This document shows positions 8,430 to 16,732 of a stretch of DNA of 64,000 nucleotides, piece by piece (the first letter of the stretch is position 1; every line of letters starts with the position of its first letter). A program made the position numbers and the translations under genes. The notes below the pieces were generated by a model that did no database searches, was not told the origin of the DNA, and saw only the letters and a list, made by a program, of their open reading frames with translations. Source of the stretch: Photobacterium chitinilyticum (GTDB lineage: Bacteria; Pseudomonadota; Gammaproteobacteria; Enterobacterales; Vibrionaceae); NCBI RefSeq assembly GCF_004104355.1, contig NZ_RJLM01000010.1:1-64000 (forward strand). Direction: 5' to 3'.

Positions 8430-9629
8430 ATGAGCGAGATAAACAAAAAGCTTAACGCCTTGAGCCAAAAACATAGTAATCGTTCATCGACTTCTCTGCC
8501 GTTGCAAGCGGCAGTCGTAAAACCGGTTCCGCAGAACAATGGACCACGATGGATGATTGCCGGCCTATGTATCGCGGTGATGACCGGGGGAATGGGGTGG
8601 TGGCTTGGATCTCAAAGCCAGCTCAGCAACCCGAAAGAAGAGGTTGTCAGTGTGGAGCCGGTAACGGTTAAGCCGGCCCCCGAGCTCCCCCCTGCTACAG
8701 TCGCGATGGTTGCAGAGCCTGATATTGAATCCGATGCAGAACTGAAAGCTGTACCGGAAACTGTATCAGAAACATTGCAGCAACCCGTGGTTGTCAGCAC
8801 GGCCAAAAAGATTGATATACAGCCAACCAGTACCAAGTCAGTGGTGGCCAAGCCTGTTTCTAGGCAAATTACTTCAGTGACAAGCGAGATGAAGCCGCCG
8901 GTGCCTGACGTCAAGAAGACAGCAGCGGTGGTCCACGAGGCGAAGTCGAATACAGAGCAAACGGCTAAACAAGAAAACCTCAATGTTCAATCGGCCGGTT
9001 ACGAAGAAGACAAACTGACTGAAGGGTTGATGATTGAAACCGTTGAACTTGATGCCGGACAGCTCGCCAATGTGGAATATAAAAAAGCGCAGAAGGCCCT
9101 GAAATCAGGAGATAGCCGCAAAGCGATTGGTTACCTGAGGCAGACTCTGAAATACCAGCCGGAATGGGTCAAGGCAAGGCAGAAGCTGTCGGCGTTGTAT
9201 TACGGACGGGGCGAGAACCGTAAGGCTGTAGCGACTTTGCAAGACGGATTGGTACTTGATGGTGATCAGCCTGACTTGCGTTTGACGATGGCAAGACTGT
9301 TGGTTAATGAATCTCAGCAGCAGGCTGCCCTGAATGTATTGAGTCGCCTGCCAGAGAAAAAACATAGTGGCTATCTGGCAATGCGCGGGGCATTGGCCCA
9401 GCAGCTCAATAACAACGAATTGGCAATGAGCAGCTATCAGTTGCTGGTTAAAGAAGAGCCTTACGATGGCCGCTGGTGGCTGGGGCTGGGTATTGCCTTG
9501 GATCGTAGCGAAGCGGCCGGGAAAGCCCTCGATGCCTATAAACAGGCATTGCTAAGGGGACGAATTTCACAGCAGTCACAAAAGTTTATCCAACAGCGCC
9601 TGGCGCTGCTTGAGGCTCGGGAGGGCTAA
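8430..9629 (+). CDS. mshN: MSHA biogenesis TPR protein MshN
   Basis: The frame opens at 8394, but Met at 8430 (MSEINKKLNAL) directly follows the mshM stop and matches the family N-terminus, giving 399 residues. A cytoplasmic leader of 40 residues precedes one membrane helix at 41-60. A Pro/Val/Lys/Thr-rich linker (about 65-200) follows, then tetratricopeptide-like repeats at about 215-395. The layout suggests an inner-membrane protein with a periplasmic TPR domain that scaffolds pilus or secretin assembly. The stop codon lies just 5' of the mshE start. Its exact role is not well established. Confidence 0.85.
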   Translation: MSEINKKLNALSQKHSNRSSTSLPLQAAVVKPVPQNNGPRWMIAGLCIAVMTGGMGWWLGSQSQLSNPKEEVVSVEPVTVKPAPELPPATVAMVAEPDIESDAELKAVPETVSETLQQPVVVSTAKKIDIQPTSTKSVVAKPVSRQITSVTSEMKPPVPDVKKTAAVVHEAKSNTEQTAKQENLNVQSAGYEEDKLTEGLMIETVELDAGQLANVEYKKAQKALKSGDSRKAIGYLRQTLKYQPEWVKARQKLSALYYGRGENRKAVATLQDGLVLDGDQPDLRLTMARLLVNESQQQAALNVLSRLPEKKHSGYLAMRGALAQQLNNNELAMSSYQLLVKEEPYDGRWWLGLGIALDRSEAAGKALDAYKQALLRGRISQQSQKFIQQRLALLEAREG

Positions 9630-9633
9630 GCGG

Positions 9634-11379
9634 ATGCAAATCAGATTAAGAAAGCGTCTTGGTGACTTGCTGGTAGAAGAAGGGATTGTTAAACAGGATC
9701 AGCTTGAGCAGGCGTTGGGTAAACAGCAGACGACCGGCCGTAAGTTGGGAGATACCTTGATCAGCATGGGCTTTTTGAGTGAGCAGCAGATGCTCTCTTT
9801 TTTGTCCCGTCAACTTGATATTCCGCTGGTGGATCTTACTCGGGTGTCGGTGGATATCGATTCGGTACCGTTGTTGTCTGAGGTTCATGCCCGCCGCCTG
9901 CGTGCTCTGGTTATCGGGGCTCGGGGGGATACTGTTCGTGTCGCGATGAGCGATCCGGCTGACTTGGCAGCGCAGGAAGCCGTTTACGATCAGTTGGCCC
10001 AGTATCGTGTCGAATTGGTTATTGCACCAGAGCGTCAGTTGATCGCCGCTTTTGACCGTTATTACCGACGGACGCAGGAAATCGTTTCGTTCGCCGAACA
10101 GCTGCAGGCCGAGCACCAGAGTGGCTCGGACTATAGTTTTGGCTTTGATGATTCGGATAACGATGAAGTGACAGTTGTTAAGCTGATCAACTCCTTGTTT
10201 GAAGATGCAATCCAAGTTGGCGCTTCCGATATCCACATCGAGCCGGATAGCGATGTGCTGCGTATTCGCCAGCGTATCGATGGTGTACTGCATGAGACTT
10301 TACTCAATGAGGCCAGTGTATCGGCGGCGTTGGTACTTCGTCTGAAGCTAATGAGTGGGCTGGATATTTCAGAGAAGCGCCTACCACAAGATGGCCGCTT
10401 TAACGTTAAGGTGCGCGGTCATTCGGTTGATGTCCGCGTATCAACAATGCCGGTCCAGCATGGTGAATCTGTCGTGATGCGATTGCTTGATCAGTCGGCA
10501 GGTATCCTGAGTCTGGAAGAGATCGGTATGCCCGGTGATCTGTTGCCGCGTTTTCGTCGTCAGCTTAAACGACCCCATGGAATGATCCTGGTGACCGGCC
10601 CGACAGGATCCGGAAAAACGACCACCTTGTATGGTGCACTCAGTGAACTGAACAAACCGGGTAAAAAGCTGATCACGGCAGAAGACCCGGTGGAATACCG
10701 TCTGCCCCGAGTCAATCAGGTGCAGGTAAATAGCAAGATTGGTCTGACATTCTCATCTATCCTGCGAACGTTCCTGCGTCAGGACCCCGACATTATTCTG
10801 GTGGGTGAGATGCGAGATAAGGAAACGGTCGAAATTGGCCTGCGTTCGGCACTGACTGGCCATTTGGTTCTGTCTACCCTGCACACTAATGATGCTATCG
10901 ACAGTGCACTACGGATGATGGATATGGAAGCGCCGGGCTATCTGGTTGCCAGTGCGGTACGAGCTGTACTGGCGCAACGACTGGTTCGCCGGGTATGTAA
11001 CGATTGCGGCGAAAGTGACGAGCTTGATGGGGCCAAACAGCAATGGCTGAAGGCGCGTTTCCCGAAGCATTTACACAACAATTACCGCCAAGGAAGAGGC
11101 TGCCAGAGTTGCAATTTTACTGGCTATAAAGGACGAATAGGGGTATTCGAACTGCTTGAATTGGATCAACCAATGATGGATGCATTGCGTGCCAATGATG
11201 CAGTCTTGTTTAGTCAAATTGCCCGTAATGCCAAGGGTTACAAGCCCCTGATTGAGTCAGCGATGGATCTGGCCCTTGAGGGGCGCACTAGCCTCGAGGA
11301 AGTCTTGCTGCTGGGTGACGGTGAATTGAATACCGCTGATTTTAATATCGATAATTTCAATGATGGCCAAGTGCTGTAA
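9634..11379 (+). CDS. mshE: MSHA pilus extension ATPase MshE (GspE/PilB family)
   Basis: Hexameric assembly ATPase that powers pilus extension. ATG 9634 is chosen over the upstream TTG because GGAGGG lies 8 bases before it; 581 residues. The N-terminal MshEN-type domain begins MQIRLRKRLGDLLVEEG; in V. cholerae MshE this domain binds cyclic-di-GMP through repeated RLGxxL-type motifs, visible here as RLGDLL and RKLGDTL. Walker A GPTGSGKTT is near residue 322, the Asp and His boxes follow, and two CxxC pairs (CNDC, CQSC) near 455 and 490 should bind zinc. All catalytic elements appear intact. Signalling by c-di-GMP thus probably reaches pilus assembly through this protein. Confidence 0.95.
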   Translation: MQIRLRKRLGDLLVEEGIVKQDQLEQALGKQQTTGRKLGDTLISMGFLSEQQMLSFLSRQLDIPLVDLTRVSVDIDSVPLLSEVHARRLRALVIGARGDTVRVAMSDPADLAAQEAVYDQLAQYRVELVIAPERQLIAAFDRYYRRTQEIVSFAEQLQAEHQSGSDYSFGFDDSDNDEVTVVKLINSLFEDAIQVGASDIHIEPDSDVLRIRQRIDGVLHETLLNEASVSAALVLRLKLMSGLDISEKRLPQDGRFNVKVRGHSVDVRVSTMPVQHGESVVMRLLDQSAGILSLEEIGMPGDLLPRFRRQLKRPHGMILVTGPTGSGKTTTLYGALSELNKPGKKLITAEDPVEYRLPRVNQVQVNSKIGLTFSSILRTFLRQDPDIILVGEMRDKETVEIGLRSALTGHLVLSTLHTNDAIDSALRMMDMEAPGYLVASAVRAVLAQRLVRRVCNDCGESDELDGAKQQWLKARFPKHLHNNYRQGRGCQSCNFTGYKGRIGVFELLELDQPMMDALRANDAVLFSQIARNAKGYKPLIESAMDLALEGRTSLEEVLLLGDGELNTADFNIDNFNDGQVL

Positions 11380-11402
11380 TTGCGCGGTAGGAGTGAGTTT
11401 GT

Positions 11403-12623
11403 ATGCCGATATTCAACTATCGCGGGCGTGATAACCAAGGTGGCTTAAAGCGCGGGCAAATTGAAGCCGCAAGCCAGGATGCGGCAGCCGATCTTCTGAT
11501 AAGGCAAGGCATCATCCCGTTGGAAATTCGTCAGGGGAAAGCGCAAGGGCAGGGGTTGGATCTCCAGTCTTTATTCAAAAGTCGTATTCCTCTGGAAGTG
11601 CTGGTGATTTTCTGTCGCCAGCTCTATAGCCTGACTAAGGCCGGCGTGCCTTTGTTGAGGGCAATAAAAGGGCTGAGTCAGAGCTCGGCCCATCCATTGA
11701 TGAAAGAATCGCTAGATGCCGTATCCGATGAGCTTACCAATGGCCGTCCGCTTTCGGTGGCGATGAAGCAACACCCTCGGGTGTTTTCTGAATTGTATGT
11801 ATCGATGATCCATGTCGGCGAAAATACCGGTCGGCTGGATGAATCATTGTTGCAGCTGGCGAACTATTTTGAGCAGGAAATGGAAACTCGGCGCCGGATC
11901 AAGTCGGCGATGCGTTATCCGACGTTCGTGATATCGGCAATCTTGCTGGCGATGGTGGTACTGAACGTTAAGGTGATCCCGCAGTTCACCGCCATGTTCA
12001 GCCGTTTCGGGGTCGACTTACCGCTACCGACACGGATTCTGATCGCCAGCTCTAACTTTTTTGTCAACTACTGGCCACTGCTGCTAGGGGCGTTGGTCGC
12101 AAGTTGGATCGGGATCCGAATGTGGCGACAGACGCCGGCAGGTCATGAAAAGTGGGACCGATGGCGGCTAAAAGTGCCAGTTGTCGGCGATATTGTTAAC
12201 CGGGCACAGCTATCGCGTTTCTCGCGTACATTTTCCCTGATGATCCGTGCCGGCGTGCCTTTAAATCAGGCGATCCAGATGGCCGCCGAAGCCTTGGGAA
12301 ACCGCTTTCTGGAAAACCGCCTGATAGAGATGAAAAATGGCATCGAGGGTGGCAATACGATTGCCAGTACTGCCAGCCTGTCTGGGGTGTTCACACCACT
12401 GGTGTTGCAGATGATAGCCGTGGGTGAAGAAACTGGTCAGGTTGATAACCTATTGCTCGAAGTCTCCGATTTTTATGACCGGGAGGTCGATTATGATCTG
12501 AAGACCCTGACGGCACGAATAGAGCCGCTGTTGTTACTTATCGTGGCAATCATGGTTCTGCTCTTGGCTCTGGGGATCTTCTTGCCGATGTGGAGTCTGC
12601 TCGATGTGGCTAGAGGCGTTTAA
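11403..12623 (+). CDS. mshG: MSHA pilus inner membrane platform protein MshG (GspF/PilC family)
   Basis: A 406-residue polytopic protein with two repeated T2SF/GspF domains (about 70-195 and 270-395). Each has the ALxRAGVPL-type start (TKAGVPLLRAI, IRAGVPLNQAI), and the protein carries three membrane helices near 170-190, 220-240 and 375-395. It would couple the MshE ATPase to pilin polymerisation. The N-terminus MPIFNYRGRDNQG is typical of the family. The 3' end overlaps mshF by 20 bp. Confidence 0.94.
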   Translation: MPIFNYRGRDNQGGLKRGQIEAASQDAAADLLIRQGIIPLEIRQGKAQGQGLDLQSLFKSRIPLEVLVIFCRQLYSLTKAGVPLLRAIKGLSQSSAHPLMKESLDAVSDELTNGRPLSVAMKQHPRVFSELYVSMIHVGENTGRLDESLLQLANYFEQEMETRRRIKSAMRYPTFVISAILLAMVVLNVKVIPQFTAMFSRFGVDLPLPTRILIASSNFFVNYWPLLLGALVASWIGIRMWRQTPAGHEKWDRWRLKVPVVGDIVNRAQLSRFSRTFSLMIRAGVPLNQAIQMAAEALGNRFLENRLIEMKNGIEGGNTIASTASLSGVFTPLVLQMIAVGEETGQVDNLLLEVSDFYDREVDYDLKTLTARIEPLLLLIVAIMVLLLALGIFLPMWSLLDVARGV

Positions 12624-13095
12624 CCAACAACAAAAAAAACGCCTCCAATATTTTATTTGGTTTTGTGGTGTTTCTTTTATTGTCACCAGCATGTTGGTGC
12701 AAGGGATCGAAATCAAGGAAGAAGCCGAGCACACCAGGCTCAATGTTTTGAAGCAAACCTTTTACAAAAGTGCCTCAACGCTACGCCAGCAGTGGGAGCT
12801 TCAAGACAAGCCTGCGCAGTTAGATATTGCGGGAATGAATGTTGAATTTACTGCTCGTGGTTGGCCTGTCGTATTTAATGATAAAGGTACTGACTGTCGA
12901 AAAATATGGGATTTATTGGCATCAAGAAGCGGGGCTGTATCGTACCTTCGTTTTGACTCAAAAAAAGAAATGAGATCAGCTCGATATAATTCCTGTTATT
13001 ACCAAGTAAGTGACGGTAATTGGCTGGAATTATTTTATAAAAATGAGACAATACACATTAACGGCTTTTTGACGGGTCAAGCGTCATTCTTATGA
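12604..13095 (+). CDS. mshF: MSHA biogenesis protein MshF
   Basis: A 163-residue protein with one N-terminal membrane helix at about 14-36 (RLQYFIWFCGVSFIVTSMLV) and a small extracytoplasmic domain with two cysteines (TDC and NSC) that could form a disulfide. No well-characterised domain is recognisable. Assignment rests on its place between mshG and mshB and on length and topology matching MshF of Vibrio. ATG 12604 overlaps the mshG end by 20 bp. Its base composition is somewhat more AT-rich than mshG. Confidence 0.78.
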   Translation: MWLEAFNQQQKKRLQYFIWFCGVSFIVTSMLVQGIEIKEEAEHTRLNVLKQTFYKSASTLRQQWELQDKPAQLDIAGMNVEFTARGWPVVFNDKGTDCRKIWDLLASRSGAVSYLRFDSKKEMRSARYNSCYYQVSDGNWLELFYKNETIHINGFLTGQASFL

Positions 13096-13114
13096 CGAAC
13101 AGAGAAGTATCATA

Positions 13115-13702
13115 ATGAAAAATCAACGCGGTTTTTCCCTTGTAGAGCTCGTTATTGTGATTATTGTTGTCGGCCTGCTGGCGGCAACAGCACTGCCTCG
13201 TTTTCTACAGGTAACCGATGAAGCCAAGAAAGCCTCGATTGAAGGCGTCGCTGGTGGTTTTGCTACTGCAGTTTTGTCTGCTCGTGCCCAGTGGGAAGCC
13301 AATGGCCGTCCTGTCGATAGCAGTGGCCAATATCAGGTGGACTACGATGGCACCGACTTTTTGCTGACCAAGGCAACAACAGATAAAAGTGTCCGTGATG
13401 GTTACCCCTATGCATTGAAAAATGGTACCTCTGATGTCGGTGCTATCAATGCAACAGACTGCCAGGCGTTGCTAGAGAATTTGTTACAGAACCCGCCGCT
13501 GGCAACAACTAGCAGTCGTGATGCGGTGAGTGGGAATTATTTGTTTTACGTTAAAGCCGGTACTGATAATTCAGCAAAGCTTTGTCGTTATTACCAACTG
13601 GCTTCGGCCGGAACGAATGGAGCGGGCTCAACTGACGTTGAGGCCGGACATTCATTTACGTATAAGCCGGCTTTAGGCCGCGTCGAAGTCAATTTGAAAT
13701 AA
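13115..13702 (+). CDS. mshB: MSHA minor pilin MshB
   Basis: A 195-residue type IV prepilin. The short class III leader MKNQRG is followed by the conserved hydrophobic helix FSLVELVIVIIVVGLL, with Glu5 of the mature protein present. Prepilin peptidase would cleave after Gly6. The C-terminal globular part has two cysteines (TDCQ and KLCR) that may form the usual pilin disulfide loop. It lies directly upstream of the major pilin gene; in V. cholerae mshB is also a pilin-like gene of the structural block. Confidence 0.9.
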   Translation: MKNQRGFSLVELVIVIIVVGLLAATALPRFLQVTDEAKKASIEGVAGGFATAVLSARAQWEANGRPVDSSGQYQVDYDGTDFLLTKATTDKSVRDGYPYALKNGTSDVGAINATDCQALLENLLQNPPLATTSSRDAVSGNYLFYVKAGTDNSAKLCRYYQLASAGTNGAGSTDVEAGHSFTYKPALGRVEVNLK

Positions 13703-13715
13703 ATAGGAGTGAGTT

Positions 13716-14234
13716 ATGAAACGTCAGGGCGGTTTTACGCTAATTGAACTAGTAGTTGTGATTGTAATTTTGGGTATTCTGGCGGTAACCGCTGCACCTA
13801 AGTTTATGAACTTCCAGGATGATGCGCGTATCGCATCGCTACAGGGCCTGAAAGGTGGTATCGATGGTGGTGCATCAATCGTATTTGGTAAAGCTGCGTT
13901 AACAGGCAAGGATTCAGGAAAGAAAAGCGATACTCCTGCTGCTGTAGTGGAAGGTATTAAAACGCATTATGGGTATCCGACTGCTGCTACCGATGGAATT
14001 AAGCTTGCTGTAACTGGTCTGGATTCTGACGATTGGGTGATGGCTTTTGGTACTGAAGGAACAGGCCCGACTGCGACAAGCAATGGTGCATTTACACTGA
14101 CAAGTAAGAAACCTAGCACTCTAAATTATGCCAACGTTATAGCAACCAAATGTTATGTCAAATACAGCGAAGCAACAGGTTCTACTGCTGATAAAGCGGC
14201 TAAAACAACTATCGTAACGACTGGTTGTAATTAA
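13716..14234 (+). CDS. mshA: MSHA major pilin MshA
   Basis: Major subunit of the mannose-sensitive hemagglutinin pilus, used for surface attachment and biofilm formation in vibrios. The 172-residue prepilin has the leader MKRQGG and mature helix [18 protein letters not shown] with Glu5, followed by [12 protein letters not shown] typical of MshA. The globular domain is Gly/Thr/Ala-rich with cysteines near residues 147 and 171 forming a probable disulfide. GGAGTGAG precedes ATG 13716. A strong terminator follows at once, consistent with separate, high-level expression of the pilin. Confidence 0.93.
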   Translation: MKRQGGFTLIELVVVIVILGILAVTAAPKFMNFQDDARIASLQGLKGGIDGGASIVFGKAALTGKDSGKKSDTPAAVVEGIKTHYGYPTAATDGIKLAVTGLDSDDWVMAFGTEGTGPTATSNGAFTLTSKKPSTLNYANVIATKCYVKYSEATGSTADKAAKTTIVTTGCN

Positions 14235-14237
14235 TTT

Positions 14238-14264
14238 AAATAGGGCTCGTCTGAGCCCTATTTT
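14238..14264 (+). terminator. Intrinsic terminator after mshA
   Basis: The stem AATAGGGCTC/GAGCCCTATT has a 4-base loop GTCT and is followed by TTTT. It sits 4 bases after the mshA stop and before mshC. It should end most pilin transcripts while allowing some read-through into the minor pilin genes, or those genes have their own promoter. Confidence 0.85.
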
Positions 14265-14328
14265 CCGAACTGCTTTCTTTATTAAAGCGGCTCGGAAAAT
14301 AGTCAAAGTTAATTCTGGTAGGGATCGA

Positions 14329-14850
14329 ATGAAAAATCGCCAGCAAGGTTTTACATTGGTTGAGCTGGTGGTTGTGATTATTCTCGTTGGAATACTAGGT
14401 GCCACAGCGACCTCTAAAATGATAGGCAGAAGCAGCTTCGATGCCCACCTGAATCGTGACCAAGCGATCTCCATTGCAAGACAGGTTCAAATCCTGTCAA
14501 TGAACCACCTAGTTACCTCTGCCAATGATGCCAATGCCTCCTGTTATTCCTTGCAGGTATCTTCGGGCTATTTGGGAAGTCCGCGCTGTGATAACGTTCT
14601 GCCGGGAATGCCGCCTGCGCTAACGGCTGCAGATAATAACCTGAGGCTATCCGCCGAAGGTCTCGCTGTCGAAAATCTGTATTTTGATATGCTGGGTCAG
14701 CCTTTTTATTTTACCGGTACGGGTGAGAATGAAAAACGGGTAAGTGCCTGTCGCAGTCGTTCAGGTTGTAAGATCACCTTCCGTTCTGGCACCAATGAAC
14801 AAACCACGATGTGTATCAATCAAGAAGGGTACATCTATGCCGGCTGCTAA
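14329..14850 (+). CDS. mshC: MSHA minor pilin MshC
   Basis: A 173-residue prepilin-like protein. The leader MKNRQQG is followed by FTLVELVVVIILVGILG, with Glu5 of the mature form present. Three or more cysteines in the C-terminal half (SCYS, PRCD, SACR, GCK, MCI, AGC) suggest disulfides in the globular domain. It probably acts in pilus initiation or tip assembly. The gene follows the mshA terminator with a 64-bp structured gap, and its end overlaps the mshD start. Confidence 0.87.
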   Translation: MKNRQQGFTLVELVVVIILVGILGATATSKMIGRSSFDAHLNRDQAISIARQVQILSMNHLVTSANDANASCYSLQVSSGYLGSPRCDNVLPGMPPALTAADNNLRLSAEGLAVENLYFDMLGQPFYFTGTGENEKRVSACRSRSGCKITFRSGTNEQTTMCINQEGYIYAGC

Positions 14851-15559
14851 GTCTCTGCATGCAAGCTCGGGTGCGACACAAGGCGCAAAACAAGCAGGCT
14901 TTACCTTGATTGAAGGTATTATCACCATCGTGATTTTAGGCATTGCGATGATAACCCTCACCAGTTTCTTGTTTCCTCAGGTTGAGCGTTCGGCAACGCC
15001 TTATTACCAGGCCCGCGCTGCGGCAATTAGCAATGCATTCCTCAACGAAGTCTTGTCGCGCAAGTTTGATGAAAGCTCTGATCCCTTCGGCGATAGTGTA
15101 GTGCGCTGCGGAGAGACGGGGGCTCAGGCGTGCACTCAGCCTGAAACGTCGGGCAGTTGGCCCAGAGATGAACAACAGGATGACGGCACAAGCAAAGAGT
15201 ATTTTGAGTATGTCGATCCAGTGAATGGAAATAGACTTGGTTGGGGGCTGATGGTGTCTGCTGCCGATGATGTAGACGACTTTCACGGTTGCTGGGGGGA
15301 GTTATCTCTGTGTGGCAAGCGATATAGCAGTAACCAATATCCATGGCGTGGATTCATTGAAAACCTGCTGGCGGAGAATAAGGGAAAGAATGACCGTTAT
15401 CTAAACATGACGGTAAAGATTGCGGTTAGCTACGATAAGTCTTTAAACACCGCCTACCCGAATGATGCTTTTCCGAATCAGCATAAACGCATTGATATCG
15501 AGGTCGATACGGGCCGCTATGGCAAGTATGACTTTGTTGCCTACAGGAGCAATTACTGA
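14837..15559 (+). CDS. mshD: MSHA minor pilin MshD
   Basis: The open frame extends upstream to 14744, but ATG 14837 (MPAAKSL) is preferred: AAGAAGGG lies just upstream and it overlaps mshC by only 14 bp. The 240-residue product has a longer than usual leader of 21 residues before the prepilin motif GFTLIEGIITIVILG. Mature Glu5 is conserved. Several cysteines (VRCGETGAQAC, HGCWGELSLCG) are present. It overlaps mshO by 1 bp. It is a minor pseudopilin-like component of the tip complex. Confidence 0.85.
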   Translation: MPAAKSLHASSGATQGAKQAGFTLIEGIITIVILGIAMITLTSFLFPQVERSATPYYQARAAAISNAFLNEVLSRKFDESSDPFGDSVVRCGETGAQACTQPETSGSWPRDEQQDDGTSKEYFEYVDPVNGNRLGWGLMVSAADDVDDFHGCWGELSLCGKRYSSNQYPWRGFIENLLAENKGKNDRYLNMTVKIAVSYDKSLNTAYPNDAFPNQHKRIDIEVDTGRYGKYDFVAYRSNY

Positions 15560-16305
15560 TGTGGCGGCAGAAAGGTTTTACACTGATTGAAATGGTGATG
15601 GCCTTGGTGATCCTTGGCATTATTTCATTGGCAATAGGCAGTTATTTACAGCTGGGGGCACAGGGTTATGTCGATACCGTCAATCGTGACCGTGCACAGG
15701 CGGTTGCGCGCTTTGCTCTGGAAAAAATAACCCGGGAAATTCGCCATGCTGCGCCCAATAGCGTATCGACCTCTAATGAGGGAGCTTGCCTGTCGTTCTA
15801 TCCGGTTCGGTATTCTGGTTTTTACCAAGGAAGTCCTGAGACAAATATGATCAGTGTCATCCCGGCGGTGGGTTCTGTTAACGACTGGAAAGCGATTGAT
15901 ACCAAAGCTGATCTTGTTTTGGCTGTCGGTTTGCCTTCGCCCGCAGAGTATGACGCAAAGCGTAACCCTATTCGTTCTGTGACTGAGGGCGCAGAGCAAG
16001 GTGAGCTGACCGTGAATGCAGGCGCGGCGCTGTTGTATTCGTCACCGGCCCAGCGGGCTTATATCTATGGCGATAAAGTCGAATACTGCTTGGCTGGAAG
16101 TCTGCTGACTCGTCAGGGGAACCGAATTGCCGAGGATGTAAAGACTGTCGAGTTTGTGGCTGAAGGTGCAGGCCTGCAGAATAACGGCATGGTGCACATA
16201 TCGTTGACTATCGAAAAAGGCTATACCGGTGGAGATGCTGTTGAAGGCAGTACCGGCGAAGCCTTCAACTACAACCACACGGTGCAGGTGATCAATGTTC
16301 TATAG
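15559..16305 (+). CDS. mshO: MSHA minor pilin MshO
   Basis: A 248-residue prepilin-like protein with the leader MWRQKG and helix FTLIEMVMALVILGIIS, Glu5 present. The region after the helix (ARFALEKITREIRHAAPNSV) is typical of PilW/GspJ-like minor pilins. Start and stop overlap the neighbouring genes (TGATG with mshD, 11 bp with mshP), so translation is coupled. It probably forms part of the pilus initiation complex with MshC, MshD and MshP. Confidence 0.87.
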   Translation: MWRQKGFTLIEMVMALVILGIISLAIGSYLQLGAQGYVDTVNRDRAQAVARFALEKITREIRHAAPNSVSTSNEGACLSFYPVRYSGFYQGSPETNMISVIPAVGSVNDWKAIDTKADLVLAVGLPSPAEYDAKRNPIRSVTEGAEQGELTVNAGAALLYSSPAQRAYIYGDKVEYCLAGSLLTRQGNRIAEDVKTVEFVAEGAGLQNNGMVHISLTIEKGYTGGDAVEGSTGEAFNYNHTVQVINVL

Positions 16306-16732
16306 CAAGCAACGTGGCAGTGCATTGATTGTCTCGGTTTTTATTATTACCGTGATGGCGGCCTTTGCGGCGGCAATGATCCGGATTGATTGGTCCGGGC
16401 AGGATATGACCTCGCGGGAAGTGTTTGCGACTCGGGCATGGTTTGCGGCGCACTCGGGCAATGAGTATGTGCTGAGCAAGTTGTTTCCTCTGGGGCAGAA
16501 AGCCTCTGCTCCTGATGCGTGTTCAGAAGGGAAGAGCAGCGACTCCAAAACGTACACGGTCAATGCCAGCTTATTTCAGTGCAAGGAAGTTAAGGTCGTT
16601 TGTACCCGACATAAGTATGGCTCCGGAACTCCCACCTCTTATAAATACCAGCTAGAAAGCAGCGCGACCTGTGGTAGCGGGAAATTTGCAACCACTCGGA
16701 TTCAGGAAACCTGGGCAAAGGATTTGAAGTGA
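16295..16732 (+). CDS. mshP: MSHA biogenesis protein MshP (PilX-like)
   Basis: A 145-residue protein with the PilX/GspK-like N-terminus MFYSKQRGSALIVSVFIITVM. The hydrophobic helix follows a QRG site and lacks the FTLxE pattern. The C-terminal part has four or five cysteines. Such proteins act with minor pilins in priming fibre assembly. It overlaps mshO by 11 bp and shares its stop with the mshQ start (GTGATG). Confidence 0.83.
   Translation: MFYSKQRGSALIVSVFIITVMAAFAAAMIRIDWSGQDMTSREVFATRAWFAAHSGNEYVLSKLFPLGQKASAPDACSEGKSSDSKTYTVNASLFQCKEVKVVCTRHKYGSGTPTSYKYQLESSATCGSGKFATTRIQETWAKDLK

Noticed and set aside
9646-10293. A 215-codon minus-strand frame inside mshE
   Set aside because: mshE is intact and conserved across this stretch. 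The antisense frame has no start context or domain.
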